5,610 bases of DNA from a bacterium (GCA_021784835.1 JAJYHI010000044.1:1-5610); one strand, 5' to 3'; shown: positions 1 to 5,093, counted from the first letter of the stretch. Notes: generated by a model not told the origin, from the sequence alone. Made by a program: numbers and translations.

Positions 1-194
1 GGGACCTGTATATTTTAAAGTGCGAGAAAGAGCTGTCTTTTGCGGAAAAAAAGATGTTTGAAAAGGCAAAAAACTTAATTATCAAAGAGCTTTCGACCGT
101 AATGAACAGGCCTGAAACTTTTATAGATGAAAAGATAAAAAGGATATTTATAGGCGCTCCCGTTCAATCTTCCAATTTAAATTTAAACGCTTAG
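1..194 (+). CDS. carD: CarD family transcriptional regulator, C-terminal part (5' end outside window)
   Basis: The frame that starts at base 3 gives 63 residues before the TAG at 192-194. It begins DLYILKCEKELSFAEKKMFE and continues with a segment containing KNLIIKELSTV. This matches the C-terminal helical region of CarD/CdnL proteins, where LY.LK..KELSFGEKKML..A..LL.KELS is typical. CarD binds the RNA polymerase beta subunit through an N-terminal Tudor-like domain, which lies upstream of the window, and it stabilises open promoter complexes. Only the helical DNA-contacting domain is visible. The next gene on the same strand is a YacL-type protein, and CarD next to PIN/TRAM and ispD/ispF genes is a recurrent bacterial arrangement that supports the call. 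The last 12 or so residues (APVQSSNLNLNA) look like an unconserved tail. The N-terminal domain and true start cannot be seen. Confidence 0.85.
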   Translation, partial: DLYILKCEKELSFAEKKMFEKAKNLIIKELSTVMNRPETFIDEKIKRIFIGAPVQSSNLNLNA

Positions 195-202
195 CGTTTT
201 TT
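185..202 (+). terminator. Weak terminator-like hairpin overlapping the carD stop codon
   Basis: AAACGC (185-190), loop TTA (191-193) and GCGTTT (194-199) form a perfect 6-bp stem. The T run covers 197-202. The carD stop codon lies in the loop and first stem base. The stem has only three GC pairs, so it could act as a leaky terminator or attenuator between carD and the next gene, or could simply stabilise the carD 3' end. It is inferred from sequence shape only. Confidence 0.4.
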
Positions 203-229
203 AAAATAATTAATTAACAGATAGGATAA

Positions 230-1285
230 ATGAAAATTTTCAATAAGAAGCCTATCCTTTTCGTAAGGATAATGCTTGTTCTTATTTCCGCTATTCTCGG
301 CTTTTTGATAGGCAAGGAATACTGGCATAACGATTTTTTATCTTATGTAGGTCTTTTATTTGGTTTTACAATAGGTTTTATCGTAGTTTCCGTAGAAAAA
401 AGCATGGAGTCTATTTCTACCAAAAAAATTCTTACGGGAGGAATGGGACTTTTTATCGGGCTTTTTATAATCAATTATATTACTTACCAGCTGTTTAAAT
501 CATTTTTTACCGGTTCAGACCTGGGATATATTACCTACGCTTTCGTTAACTTCGTGGCGGGTTACCTTGGATTGATTATAGGATTAAGGGTAGCGGACGA
601 TTTCGGCATAGGAACTAAACAGGCGGATTCAAAAGACTTTCAGGTTAAAAGCGCAGGCGGGGAACAATGCCGCAACTATAAAGTTATCGATACCAGTTCC
701 TTAATCGACGGAAGAATACTTGACGTTTCCAAAACCGGCTTCATAGACGGAACGTTTGTGATACCTACTTTTGTTTTGCACGAACTCCAGCACATAGCCG
801 ATTCCCAGGACCCGCTCAAAAGGGTTAAGGGTAGGAGAGGTTTGGATATACTGAAAGAGCTTAGAGAAGATAAAAACATAAACATCGAGTTTACGGATGC
901 CGATTATCCCAATATAAAAGAGGTCGATGCGAAATTAATCGCTTTTGCCAAAGAAAAAAACGGCAAGATTATTACCACCGATTTTAATCTTAATAAAGTT
1001 GCGCAGGTTAGAAATATAAAGGTTTTAAATATAAACGACCTCGTTAGGGCACTCAGGCCTATTCTGCTTCCCGGAGAAATAATGACAGTATTAATAGCCA
1101 AAGAAGGCAGGGAAAAAAACCAGGGTATCGCATATATGGACGACGGGACTATGGTGGTAGTAGAAGATGCCATGAAATTGGTGGGTTCGGAGCTTAACGT
1201 CGTGGTCACGAGCGTTTTGCAAACGTCGAGCGGAAGGATGATATTCGCAAGAATAAATTACGATAAGGAACAGGCGCTGAATTAA
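230..1285 (+). CDS. yacL: YacL-type integral membrane protein with PIN nuclease and TRAM domains
   Basis: This 351-residue protein has four hydrophobic segments at about residues 10-28, 38-55, 68-88 and 101-119, so the N-terminus sits in the membrane. A PIN domain follows at about 150-270, opening with KVIDTSSLIDGRI. The acidic residues expected to bind metal are present: D154, E185, D233 and D251. The segment from residue 191 (DSQDPLKRVKGRRGLD) is typical of the family. A TRAM domain (about 278-343, starting around LPGEIMTVLIAKEG) should bind RNA. PIN domains are Mg-dependent RNases, but the substrate of YacL proteins is not known to me. Length matches Bacillus YacL (about 366). The start at 230 gives the full first membrane helix. 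AGGA at 223-226 is only 3 bases from the ATG, a cramped ribosome site. The gene starts 35 bases after carD, so co-transcription is plausible despite the hairpin between them. It ends 23 bases from the convergent ispD stop. Confidence 0.9.
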   Translation: MKIFNKKPILFVRIMLVLISAILGFLIGKEYWHNDFLSYVGLLFGFTIGFIVVSVEKSMESISTKKILTGGMGLFIGLFIINYITYQLFKSFFTGSDLGYITYAFVNFVAGYLGLIIGLRVADDFGIGTKQADSKDFQVKSAGGEQCRNYKVIDTSSLIDGRILDVSKTGFIDGTFVIPTFVLHELQHIADSQDPLKRVKGRRGLDILKELREDKNINIEFTDADYPNIKEVDAKLIAFAKEKNGKIITTDFNLNKVAQVRNIKVLNINDLVRALRPILLPGEIMTVLIAKEGREKNQGIAYMDDGTMVVVEDAMKLVGSELNVVVTSVLQTSSGRMIFARINYDKEQALN

Positions 1286-1308
1286 AAAAACGCCTTATAT
1301 ATGCGGGA

Positions 1309-2085
1309 TTATGGTATTTGTTTGAATCTGCTTAAGAAAAGCTTCGCTATCTCGATATCGAGCGCCGAAGTTATTTTAATGTTAAAATCGGTAGATTTAA
1401 CGGCCGCCGCCGTTAAGCCTAAATTCTCGACGAGAGAAACGTCGTCGGTCGATATAAAATTTTCCCCTGCGGCTTTTGCGAGCGCCTTTTTTATAATTTC
1501 AAATTTGAAAACCTGAGGGGTTTTGGCGGATATCAAGTTATCCCTTTTTAGTGTTTTCATTTCCGGATTTGCGGTTCTGGTTACGTTTTCAGTTACAATT
1601 CCGGTTTTTGCTCCGTTGTTAATTTCTTTTATAGTTTCAGTGACTTCGGAACAGAGAAAAGCGGCGCCTCCGGCGGATGTTTTCTTAAACAATAAATGCA
1701 GTTCTTCGTCCGTTACGAAAGGCCTTGCGGAGTCATGTATAAAAACGACGGTATTTTCCGTTTCGGCAGGAGAAATAATACTTTCTAAATATTTTATAGA
1801 ATTATTTACCGACTGCTGTCTCGTTTCTCCGCCTGTTATTATCCTCAATTTTTCTATTTCGCCGTTTCCGAGATTTTTTTTAAAAAAATTATTCCAGTCA
1901 AATTTAAAAACCGACGGCGGCGGGGTCGCTACGATAACCTTTTCGAAATTAATTTTTGATTTTAAAAAAATTTCGAGGCTGAGGAGTATAATTTCTTTCC
2001 CGTTAATTTTTATAAGCTGTTTGGGTATTGCGGCGCCCGTCCGGGAACCCGTTCCCGCGGCAAGCATTACGGCGTAATTTTTCAT
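1309..2085 (-). CDS. ispD: 2-C-methyl-D-erythritol 4-phosphate cytidylyltransferase
   Basis: IspD is the third enzyme of the MEP isoprenoid pathway. It joins CTP and methylerythritol phosphate to give CDP-ME and pyrophosphate. The 258-residue product shows the nucleotide-binding signature LAAGTGSR (8-15) followed by PKQ (21-23), then GGETRQQSV (85-93), HDSARPFV (117-124), KTPQ (188-191), TDD (213-215) and NIKIT (235-239). Residues equivalent to the E. coli catalytic and binding set are all present: R15, K22, D118, R181 and K237. It is about 20 residues longer than E. coli IspD, with extra length around 54-75 and 152-180, but has no broken motif. ATG at 2085 directly precedes the canonical N-terminal strand. 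No clear Shine-Dalgarno precedes it (CACCGGTAAAAAA), so translation may depend on coupling with ispF, which ends 20 bases upstream. The gene faces the PIN/TRAM gene tail to tail. Confidence 0.95.
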   Translation of the reverse strand: MKNYAVMLAAGTGSRTGAAIPKQLIKINGKEIILLSLEIFLKSKINFEKVIVATPPPSVFKFDWNNFFKKNLGNGEIEKLRIITGGETRQQSVNNSIKYLESIISPAETENTVVFIHDSARPFVTDEELHLLFKKTSAGGAAFLCSEVTETIKEINNGAKTGIVTENVTRTANPEMKTLKRDNLISAKTPQVFKFEIIKKALAKAAGENFISTDDVSLVENLGLTAAAVKSTDFNIKITSALDIEIAKLFLSRFKQIP

Positions 2086-2105
2086 TTTTTTACCGGTGCG
2101 AAAGT

Positions 2106-2609
2106 TTATTCATTAGAAAGCAGGCATACGCTGAAGCATTCTATGGCTTTTTGCTTTCCGACCGAGTCGAGTCCTTCTTTCGTTTTTCCTTTTATGTTTA
2201 TGCGCGTTTTATCGACGCCTAAAGCGGAAGATATCGAAACCGTCATCTGTTCTTTGTATGCGGAAATTTTAGGAGTCTGCGTTATAATGGTAATATCCGC
2301 GTTGACTAAGCCGTATCCTTTATCTTTTACCAAGCCGTAGGCGTATTTTATTATTTCTATGCTGTTAATTCCTTTCGTGGATTTAAGATTATCCGGATAA
2401 AGAACGCCTATATCGGGGAGGGATAAGGCTCCAAGGAGGGCATCGGTTAGCGAGTGAAGCACGACGTCGCCGTCGGAATGGGCGGCAACCCCTATATGCC
2501 CTTCTATTAATACGCCTCCGAGATATAATTTTTTAGCGGCATTTTCAAAAAGCGCGATTTCCAAAAACTTGTGTATGTCGTAACCGCTTCCTATTCTGAT
2601 GTTATCCAT
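2106..2609 (-). CDS. ispF: 2-C-methyl-D-erythritol 2,4-cyclodiphosphate synthase
   Basis: IspF cyclises CDP-ME 2-phosphate to MEcPP and releases CMP. It acts as a cytosolic trimer with a divalent metal. The 167 residues start with RIGSGYDIHKF (5-15), then GGVLI (31-35), AHSDGDVVLHSLTDALLG (43-60) and DIG..YPD (66-73). Metal ligands D11, H13 and H52 are present, as are the equivalents of E. coli H34 (H44) and E135 (E145). The CDP-side loop reads GKTKEGLDSVGKQKA (141-155) where many homologues have ATTTEGLGFTGRGEG, so T133 is kept as T143 while T132 and R142 are both lysine. The ATG at 2609 is the only start that keeps the first conserved strand. No Shine-Dalgarno precedes it and a -10 box lies 7 bases upstream. 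It is the first gene of an ispF-ispD unit. Confidence 0.95.
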   Translation of the reverse strand: MDNIRIGSGYDIHKFLEIALFENAAKKLYLGGVLIEGHIGVAAHSDGDVVLHSLTDALLGALSLPDIGVLYPDNLKSTKGINSIEIIKYAYGLVKDKGYGLVNADITIITQTPKISAYKEQMTVSISSALGVDKTRINIKGKTKEGLDSVGKQKAIECFSVCLLSNE

Positions 2610-2616
2610 TAAAATA

Positions 2617-2625
2617 ATTATACCA
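2617..2625 (-). promoter_or_regulatory. Extended -10 promoter for ispF, predicted leaderless start
   Basis: On the minus strand TGG precedes a perfect TATAAT (2622 down to 2617). Only seven bases (TATTTTA) then separate it from the ispF ATG at 2609. A usual 6-base gap puts the transcript start at 2610, one base before the ATG. I see no good -35 box. There is no Shine-Dalgarno between the box and the start. Confidence 0.6.
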
Positions 2626-2653
2626 TAACAAGGCTTTTTTACGGTAAAAAATG

Positions 2654-2662
2654 TGATATAAT
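2654..2662 (+). promoter_or_regulatory. Extended -10 promoter for the old yellow enzyme gene
   Basis: TGA followed by a perfect TATAAT at 2657-2662 forms an extended -10. No convincing -35 box sits 16-18 bases upstream, where there is mostly a T run. The predicted transcript start is near 2669, giving a leader of about 41 bases that contains a strong ribosome site. It lies back to back with the ispF promoter, the two -10 boxes being 40 bases apart. Confidence 0.55.
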
Positions 2663-2692
2663 CTGATAAGTAGCAAATAAGTTTAACATAAG

Positions 2693-2699
2693 AAGGAGG
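2693..2699 (+). promoter_or_regulatory. Strong Shine-Dalgarno of the old yellow enzyme gene
   Basis: AAGGAGG ends 10 bases before the ATG at 2710. A second in-frame ATG at 2716 would leave 16 bases, so the spacing favours 2710 as the start. Confidence 0.7.
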
Positions 2700-2709
2700 A
2701 CGGCCTATT

Positions 2710-3777
2710 ATGAGAATGCTTTTTGAGCCTATAGAAATAGGCGGAATAAAAATAAAAAACAGAATAATGATGGCGCCTATGTGTATGTATTCCGCGGTTG
2801 ACGGGGTAGTAGGAGATTTTCACGCGGCGCATCTCGGAGCAAGAGCCGTGGGCGGGGTCGGACTTATTATAGTCGAGGCTACCGGCGTCAGTCCTGAGGG
2901 GAGAATAAGCCCTTACGATGCCGGAATATGGAACGAAAGGCAGGTTGACGCTTTTAGCCCATTGGTAAAATTTTGTAAATCCTGCGGGTCGGTAATGGGA
3001 ATACAGCTGGCGCATGCCGGAAGAAAGGCATCGACAAACGCTCCTTGGCTTGGAGACAACCCGCTAAAACAGGACGAAGGAGGGTGGCAGGTTCTGGGGC
3101 CAAGTCCTATTCCGTTTAATGAAGGCTATCCTGTTCCAAAAGAAATGGATGAAAACGATATTAAAAAGGTTATAAAGGATTTCGCAAACGGAGCAAAAAA
3201 TGCCGATAAGGCCGGATTCGACCTTATAGAAATACACGCCGCCCATGGTTATTTAATAAACGAGTTTTTGTCGCCTTTATCGAATAAAAGAAAAGATAGC
3301 TACGGCGGTTCCTTAGAAAACAGGGCAAGACTGCTGTTGGAGGTACTAGAAGCTATAAAATCGGAAAGCTGGCCGAAAAACAAACCTATATTCGTAAGAA
3401 TTTCGGCCGTGGATTGGGTAGAAGGAGGTTTTGACATTGAATCGGCGGTTGTTCTGGCAAAAATGCTGAAAGAAGCTGGAGTTTCTTTAATAGACTGTTC
3501 TTCTGGAGGTATCGCTCCTAACGCCAAAATGAATATATACTACGGCTACCAGCTCGGCTTCGCAAAAGAGATAAGGGAAAAGGCCGGTATTGCCGTTTCG
3601 GGAGTGGGGCTCATTACGAAACCGGAGTTTGCCGATTTCATATTGAGTTCGGGAACTGCGGATATGGTCGAGATGGGCAGGGAGTTGCTACGAAATCCCT
3701 ACTGGCCGCTTATGGCAGCGCATAAACTCGGCGTAGATATAGAATGGCCGAAACAGTATCTAAGGGCTAGATTTTAA
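2710..3777 (+). CDS. NADH:flavin oxidoreductase of the old yellow enzyme family (YqjM/XenA class)
   Basis: This 355-residue FMN-dependent TIM-barrel ene-reductase reduces activated C=C bonds with NAD(P)H; the physiological substrate is unknown. It belongs to the YqjM class because it has APMCMYS at 22-28, with C25 and Y27 matching the flavin-tuning cysteine and substrate tyrosine of YqjM. Other hallmarks are GIQLAHAGRK (97-106), HAAHGYLINEFLSPLSN (176-192; H176, H179 and Y181 at the active site), YGGSLENRARL (198-208), the basic residue R230, DCSSGG (262-267) and the FMN phosphate site GRELLRNP (323-330). The C-terminal QYLRARF aligns with QYERGW of YqjM, so R352 may be the arginine finger shared across the dimer. 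It is longer than YqjM (338) because of a loop at about 107-131 (contains PWLGDNP and GGW), which resembles XenA. It has no cysteine cluster of the 2,4-dienoyl-CoA reductase type. It is transcribed alone, divergent from ispF. Confidence 0.93.
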   Translation: MRMLFEPIEIGGIKIKNRIMMAPMCMYSAVDGVVGDFHAAHLGARAVGGVGLIIVEATGVSPEGRISPYDAGIWNERQVDAFSPLVKFCKSCGSVMGIQLAHAGRKASTNAPWLGDNPLKQDEGGWQVLGPSPIPFNEGYPVPKEMDENDIKKVIKDFANGAKNADKAGFDLIEIHAAHGYLINEFLSPLSNKRKDSYGGSLENRARLLLEVLEAIKSESWPKNKPIFVRISAVDWVEGGFDIESAVVLAKMLKEAGVSLIDCSSGGIAPNAKMNIYYGYQLGFAKEIREKAGIAVSGVGLITKPEFADFILSSGTADMVEMGRELLRNPYWPLMAAHKLGVDIEWPKQYLRARF

Positions 3778-3827
3778 GCCGGCGTTATTTTAAGCCAAAA
3801 ACATAGGTTTGAAATTAAAAGTTGATA

Positions 3828-3887
3828 TGGTGCCGAAGGGGGGAATCGAACCCCCATGGGATTGCTCCAGCCGGATTTTGAGTCCGG
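3828..3887 (-). pseudogene. 3' half of tRNA-Leu(CAA), probable attachment-site scar
   Basis: Read on the minus strand, this is the 3' part of a class II tRNA. The anticodon stem is CCGGA/TCCGG with loop CTCAAAA, so the anticodon is CAA (Leu, codon UUG). A variable arm follows (CTGGAGCAATCCCAT). The T arm is GGGGG-TTCGATT-CCCCC, perfectly paired. Then come acceptor strand CTTCGGC, discriminator A and an encoded CCA (3828-3830). The 5' half (GCCGAAG acceptor strand and D arm) is missing. The sequence upstream of the anticodon stem is AT-rich (3888-3952), and I found no CTTCGGC on the plus strand in the window. It cannot fold into a working tRNA. Loss of exactly the 5' half with an intact 3' end is typical of the displaced copy made when an integrative element inserts into a tRNA gene. 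By that reading the chromosome is on the left and the element on the right. The remaining bases of the 3778-3973 gap show no gene. Confidence 0.85.
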
Positions 3888-3973
3888 TTATTATTTATTA
3901 TAAGTTATTAATTTTAATATGTATTTATGCTTGTAAAAAATATGCCTATGTGAAAATCCGGCCATAATGAAAA

Positions 3974-4288
3974 TCAATTTTTCCATTTGTCTTTTTCAGG
4001 TAAAGTCTTAAGGTCTCTTTTACCGTGGATAATACCAAGTATGACGATGCGGGATTCTTCTATTTTATATATAAGGTGGTATTCTTTTATAAAAAGCTCG
4101 TGGACGGCAGAATTTGAAAATTCAGGAACTATGCGGCCTCTTTGAGGAAATTCTTTAAGAGAAAGGCTTGCATTTATGATTTCACGGACGAAAGATTTTG
4201 CATAAAAATGAGAATCTCTGGCTATATATGTTGCAATCGATTCAAGGTCGTCGACGGCTTCTAATGTCCAGATTATTTTTCGAGCCAT
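3974..4288 (-). CDS. Type II toxin-antitoxin system toxin, RelE/ParE family
   Basis: This 104-residue protein has the ParE/RelE fold pattern. It opens with KIIWTLEAVDDLESIATYI (4-22: W7, A11, D14, L15, Y21), then D25, a helix at 28-45, FPQRGRIVPEF (47-57), ELFIKEYHLIY (64-74) and the C-terminal strand VILGIIHGKRDL (82-93). The VPE and HGKRDL motifs and YHLIY are more typical of ParE-like than of mRNase RelE toxins. ParE toxins inhibit gyrase and RelE toxins cut mRNA on the ribosome; which applies here cannot be told from sequence. The gene overlaps the upstream antitoxin by 16 bases (4273-4288), the usual tight coupling for such pairs. All family positions look intact, so the toxin is probably functional. 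It sits 86 bases from the tRNA-Leu scar, in an apparent island. Confidence 0.88.
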   Translation of the reverse strand: MARKIIWTLEAVDDLESIATYIARDSHFYAKSFVREIINASLSLKEFPQRGRIVPEFSNSAVHELFIKEYHLIYKIEESRIVILGIIHGKRDLKTLPEKDKWKN

Positions 4289-4461
4289 TTGGACATTTTC
4301 TCTTCAATTTCTTTTTCTTCGTAAACGCGGCCTTCTTCCTCGTCCTTCAAACCGCGTTCGATTTTTTGTATTACATATAAATGATACTGTATATCTTCTA
4401 AAGTGCAATTATCAGGTAAGCGCTTTAGAAGGTCGGCAACTTTGTTTTTGACCGTCTGCAT
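4273..4461 (-). CDS. Antitoxin partner of the ParE-like toxin
   Basis: This 62-residue acidic protein lies just upstream of the toxin gene and overlaps it by 16 bases. Nothing in it resembles a ribbon-helix-helix or Phd fold. It reads as a short helical protein, with VKNKVADLLKRLPDN (4-18), LEDIQYHLYVIQKIERGLKD (21-40), an EEEGRVYEEKEI stretch (41-52) and a C-terminal helix ending MSKWLEK. The pattern of a helical N-terminus, then KIERGLKD.EEGRV, then an amphipathic tail ending in a W is one I know from small unnamed proteins placed before ParE toxins, so I call it the antitoxin by context. The start at 4461 has a clear Shine-Dalgarno (GGAG at 4471-4468, 6 bases away). A diverged copy of its 5' part lies at 5120-5220. 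Confidence 0.8.
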   Translation of the reverse strand: MQTVKNKVADLLKRLPDNCTLEDIQYHLYVIQKIERGLKDEEEGRVYEEKEIEEKMSKWLEK

Positions 4462-4564
4462 TTTTTACTCCGTTAAATATTTACCCACTTATTTTTAAAC
4501 TTATATTTATTATACCATTAATAAAATTATACAGATAGACTTGCTTTCCTTTTTATGCCTTGCT
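4361..4564. repeat. Direct repeat copy 1: antitoxin 5' coding region plus promoter
   Basis: This stretch matches 5120-5322 in the same orientation at an offset of 758-759 bases, with roughly 85-90% identity counted by eye and a few single-base gaps. It covers the first 34 or so codons of the antitoxin, its Shine-Dalgarno, the -10 box and the sequence up to the stop of the 50-residue ORF at 4553. The rest of the antitoxin and the toxin lie outside the repeat. Confidence 0.88.
4468..4517 (-). promoter_or_regulatory. Promoter and ribosome site of the antitoxin-toxin operon
   Basis: On the minus strand TGG-TATAAT (4517 down to 4509) is a perfect extended -10. It predicts a start near 4502 and a leader of about 41 bases carrying AACGGAGT (GGAG at 4471-4468). 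A second TATAAT lies at 4531-4526. I see no clear -35 box. The TGG-TATAAT matches the ispF promoter. Such operons are usually autoregulated by the antitoxin, but I see no convincing operator here. Confidence 0.5.
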
Positions 4565-4705
4565 CGGTTTCTTAATCCCGAACTTTTTTGCCAGGAAGCT
4601 GATAAACTGTTTCGTATTTCCGATAGTCTTAGCCGCTTTTGTCATATTATAATCGTCGGGCAAAAGATTTCTAATCAGAATATCTGAATTAGATTTAGAC
4701 GGCAT
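4553..4705 (-). CDS. Small ORF with Fis-like helix-turn-helix (50 residues)
   Basis: The ATG at 4705 opens a 50-codon frame ending with TAA at 4553-4555. The protein begins MPSKSNSDILIRNLLPDDYN and continues MTKAAKTIGNTK, QFISFLAKK and FGIKKPSKA. The middle resembles the Fis/NtrC C-terminal helix-turn-helix, where NKTKAAELLGIS..TLYRKLKKYGI is typical: MTKAAKTIG would be the first helix and turn, and the QFISFLAKKFGI stretch the recognition helix region. The match is weak in the recognition helix. A GGGGG run (4719-4715) lies 9 bases before the ATG and is a poor ribosome site. A TTG at 4714 could also start it. It is positively charged, which suits DNA binding. It lies upstream of the antitoxin promoter on the same strand and ends inside the duplicated segment. 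It could be a real small regulator or the C-terminal remnant of a larger one. Confidence 0.5.
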   Translation of the reverse strand: MPSKSNSDILIRNLLPDDYNMTKAAKTIGNTKQFISFLAKKFGIKKPSKA

Positions 4706-4771
4706 ACGCTTCAACCCCCAAACGATATATTTTTACATTAATATTGCCTTATTTATCTGCCGGATGGCCCG

Positions 4772-4812
4772 TAAGTATTGACATTGTAAATACTTATAAT
4801 TTACGTTATAAT
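4772..4812 (+). promoter_or_regulatory. Promoter with overlapping inverted repeats, upstream of the BrnT-like remnant
   Basis: A -35-like TTGTAA (4784-4789) is 17 bases from a perfect TATAAT (4807-4812). A consensus TTGACA (4778-4783) and another TATAAT (4795-4800) are also present but wrongly spaced with each other (11 bases) and with the later box (23 bases). Two perfect inverted repeats overlap the region: TAAGTATT/AATACTTA (4772-4779 and 4789-4796) and GTAAAT/ATTTAC (4786-4791 and 4799-4804). This looks like an autoregulated toxin-antitoxin promoter with operators. The predicted start falls on the A of the ATG at 4819, so the transcript would be leaderless. Confidence 0.5.
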
Positions 4813-4818
4813 TAAAAA

Positions 4819-4878
4819 ATGAAAATTATTTTCGATAAAAATAAAAACAAAAAATTACTTAAAAAAAGAGGCGTTTAG
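4819..4878 (+). pseudogene. BrnT-like toxin remnant (first 19 codons)
   Basis: ATG at 4819 gives MKIIFDKNKNKKLLKKRGV and then a TAG at 4876-4878. The pattern of MKI.FD..KN..NL.KRGV is the start of BrnT-type RNase toxins, which are normally about 90 residues. Everything after the first strand and helix is missing. The frame then runs straight into antitoxin-like sequence, so the toxin body appears to have been deleted. A promoter lies directly upstream. With only 19 codons the family match is suggestive rather than firm. Confidence 0.5.
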
Positions 4879-5077
4879 ATTTAAAATCTATAAAAAATGA
4901 CACGAAAAATATAAACAAGCTTAAGAATACCGCAAAAGATTATATAAAAAATAAGATAAGACTATAACTCTTAGAATTTCTTCGGAAGATTTAGAGAAAA
5001 TAAAAATTATTGCTTCAAAAAAGGGACTAAAATATCAAACCTTCATTAAAAGTATTATTCACAGTTTCTTGGTATAA
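4875..5077 (+). pseudogene. Frameshifted CopG/BrnA-like antitoxin remnant
   Basis: Two frames together give one recognisable antitoxin. The first (4875-4964) reads LDLKSIKNDTKNINKLKNTA, then KDYIKNKIRL and a stop at 4965-4967. The second (4964-5074) reads ITLRISSEDLEKIKIIASKK, then GLKYQTFIKSIIHSFLV and a TAA at 5075-5077. In intact homologues the pattern is DLKS...KNT.KKDKRINIRISSKDLE.I...A...G.PYQTLI.SIIHKY, the ribbon-helix-helix type of antitoxin that often partners BrnT. Here the join is broken by a frameshift close to 4960-4966 (either two extra bases or one lost), and no start codon or ribosome site remains. The C-terminal DNA-binding part is well preserved, so the decay may be recent, or the fragment may be retained. 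It follows the BrnT-like remnant, the normal gene order for such a module. Confidence 0.7.
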
Positions 5078-5093
5078 GAAAATAAATAAGTCT

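Noticed and set aside
1272..1308. Bidirectional terminator between the convergent yacL and ispD genes
   Set aside because: AGGCG/CGCCT can pair over a 14-base loop, but the stem is short and the A/T tract lies inside the loop rather than after it.
1523..2077. A 184-codon plus-strand frame across ispD
   Set aside because: It is the antisense shadow of ispD, whose motifs are complete; its translation has no recognisable domain and no ribosome site.
2683..3015. A 110-codon minus-strand frame over the start of the old yellow enzyme gene
   Set aside because: It overlaps a strongly conserved gene and its promoter in antisense, and its protein looks random.
3828..3973. A complete tRNA-Leu, perhaps with an intron or split into two parts
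   Set aside because: The break is before the anticodon stem, not in the anticodon loop where tRNA-Leu group I introns sit, and no GCCGAAG-type 5' half or D arm was found on the minus strand upstream.
4795..4800. TTGACA (4778-4783) with TATAAT at 4795-4800 as a sigma-70 promoter
   Set aside because: The spacer is only 11 bases. TTGTAA (4784-4789) with TATAAT at 4807-4812 has the correct 17.
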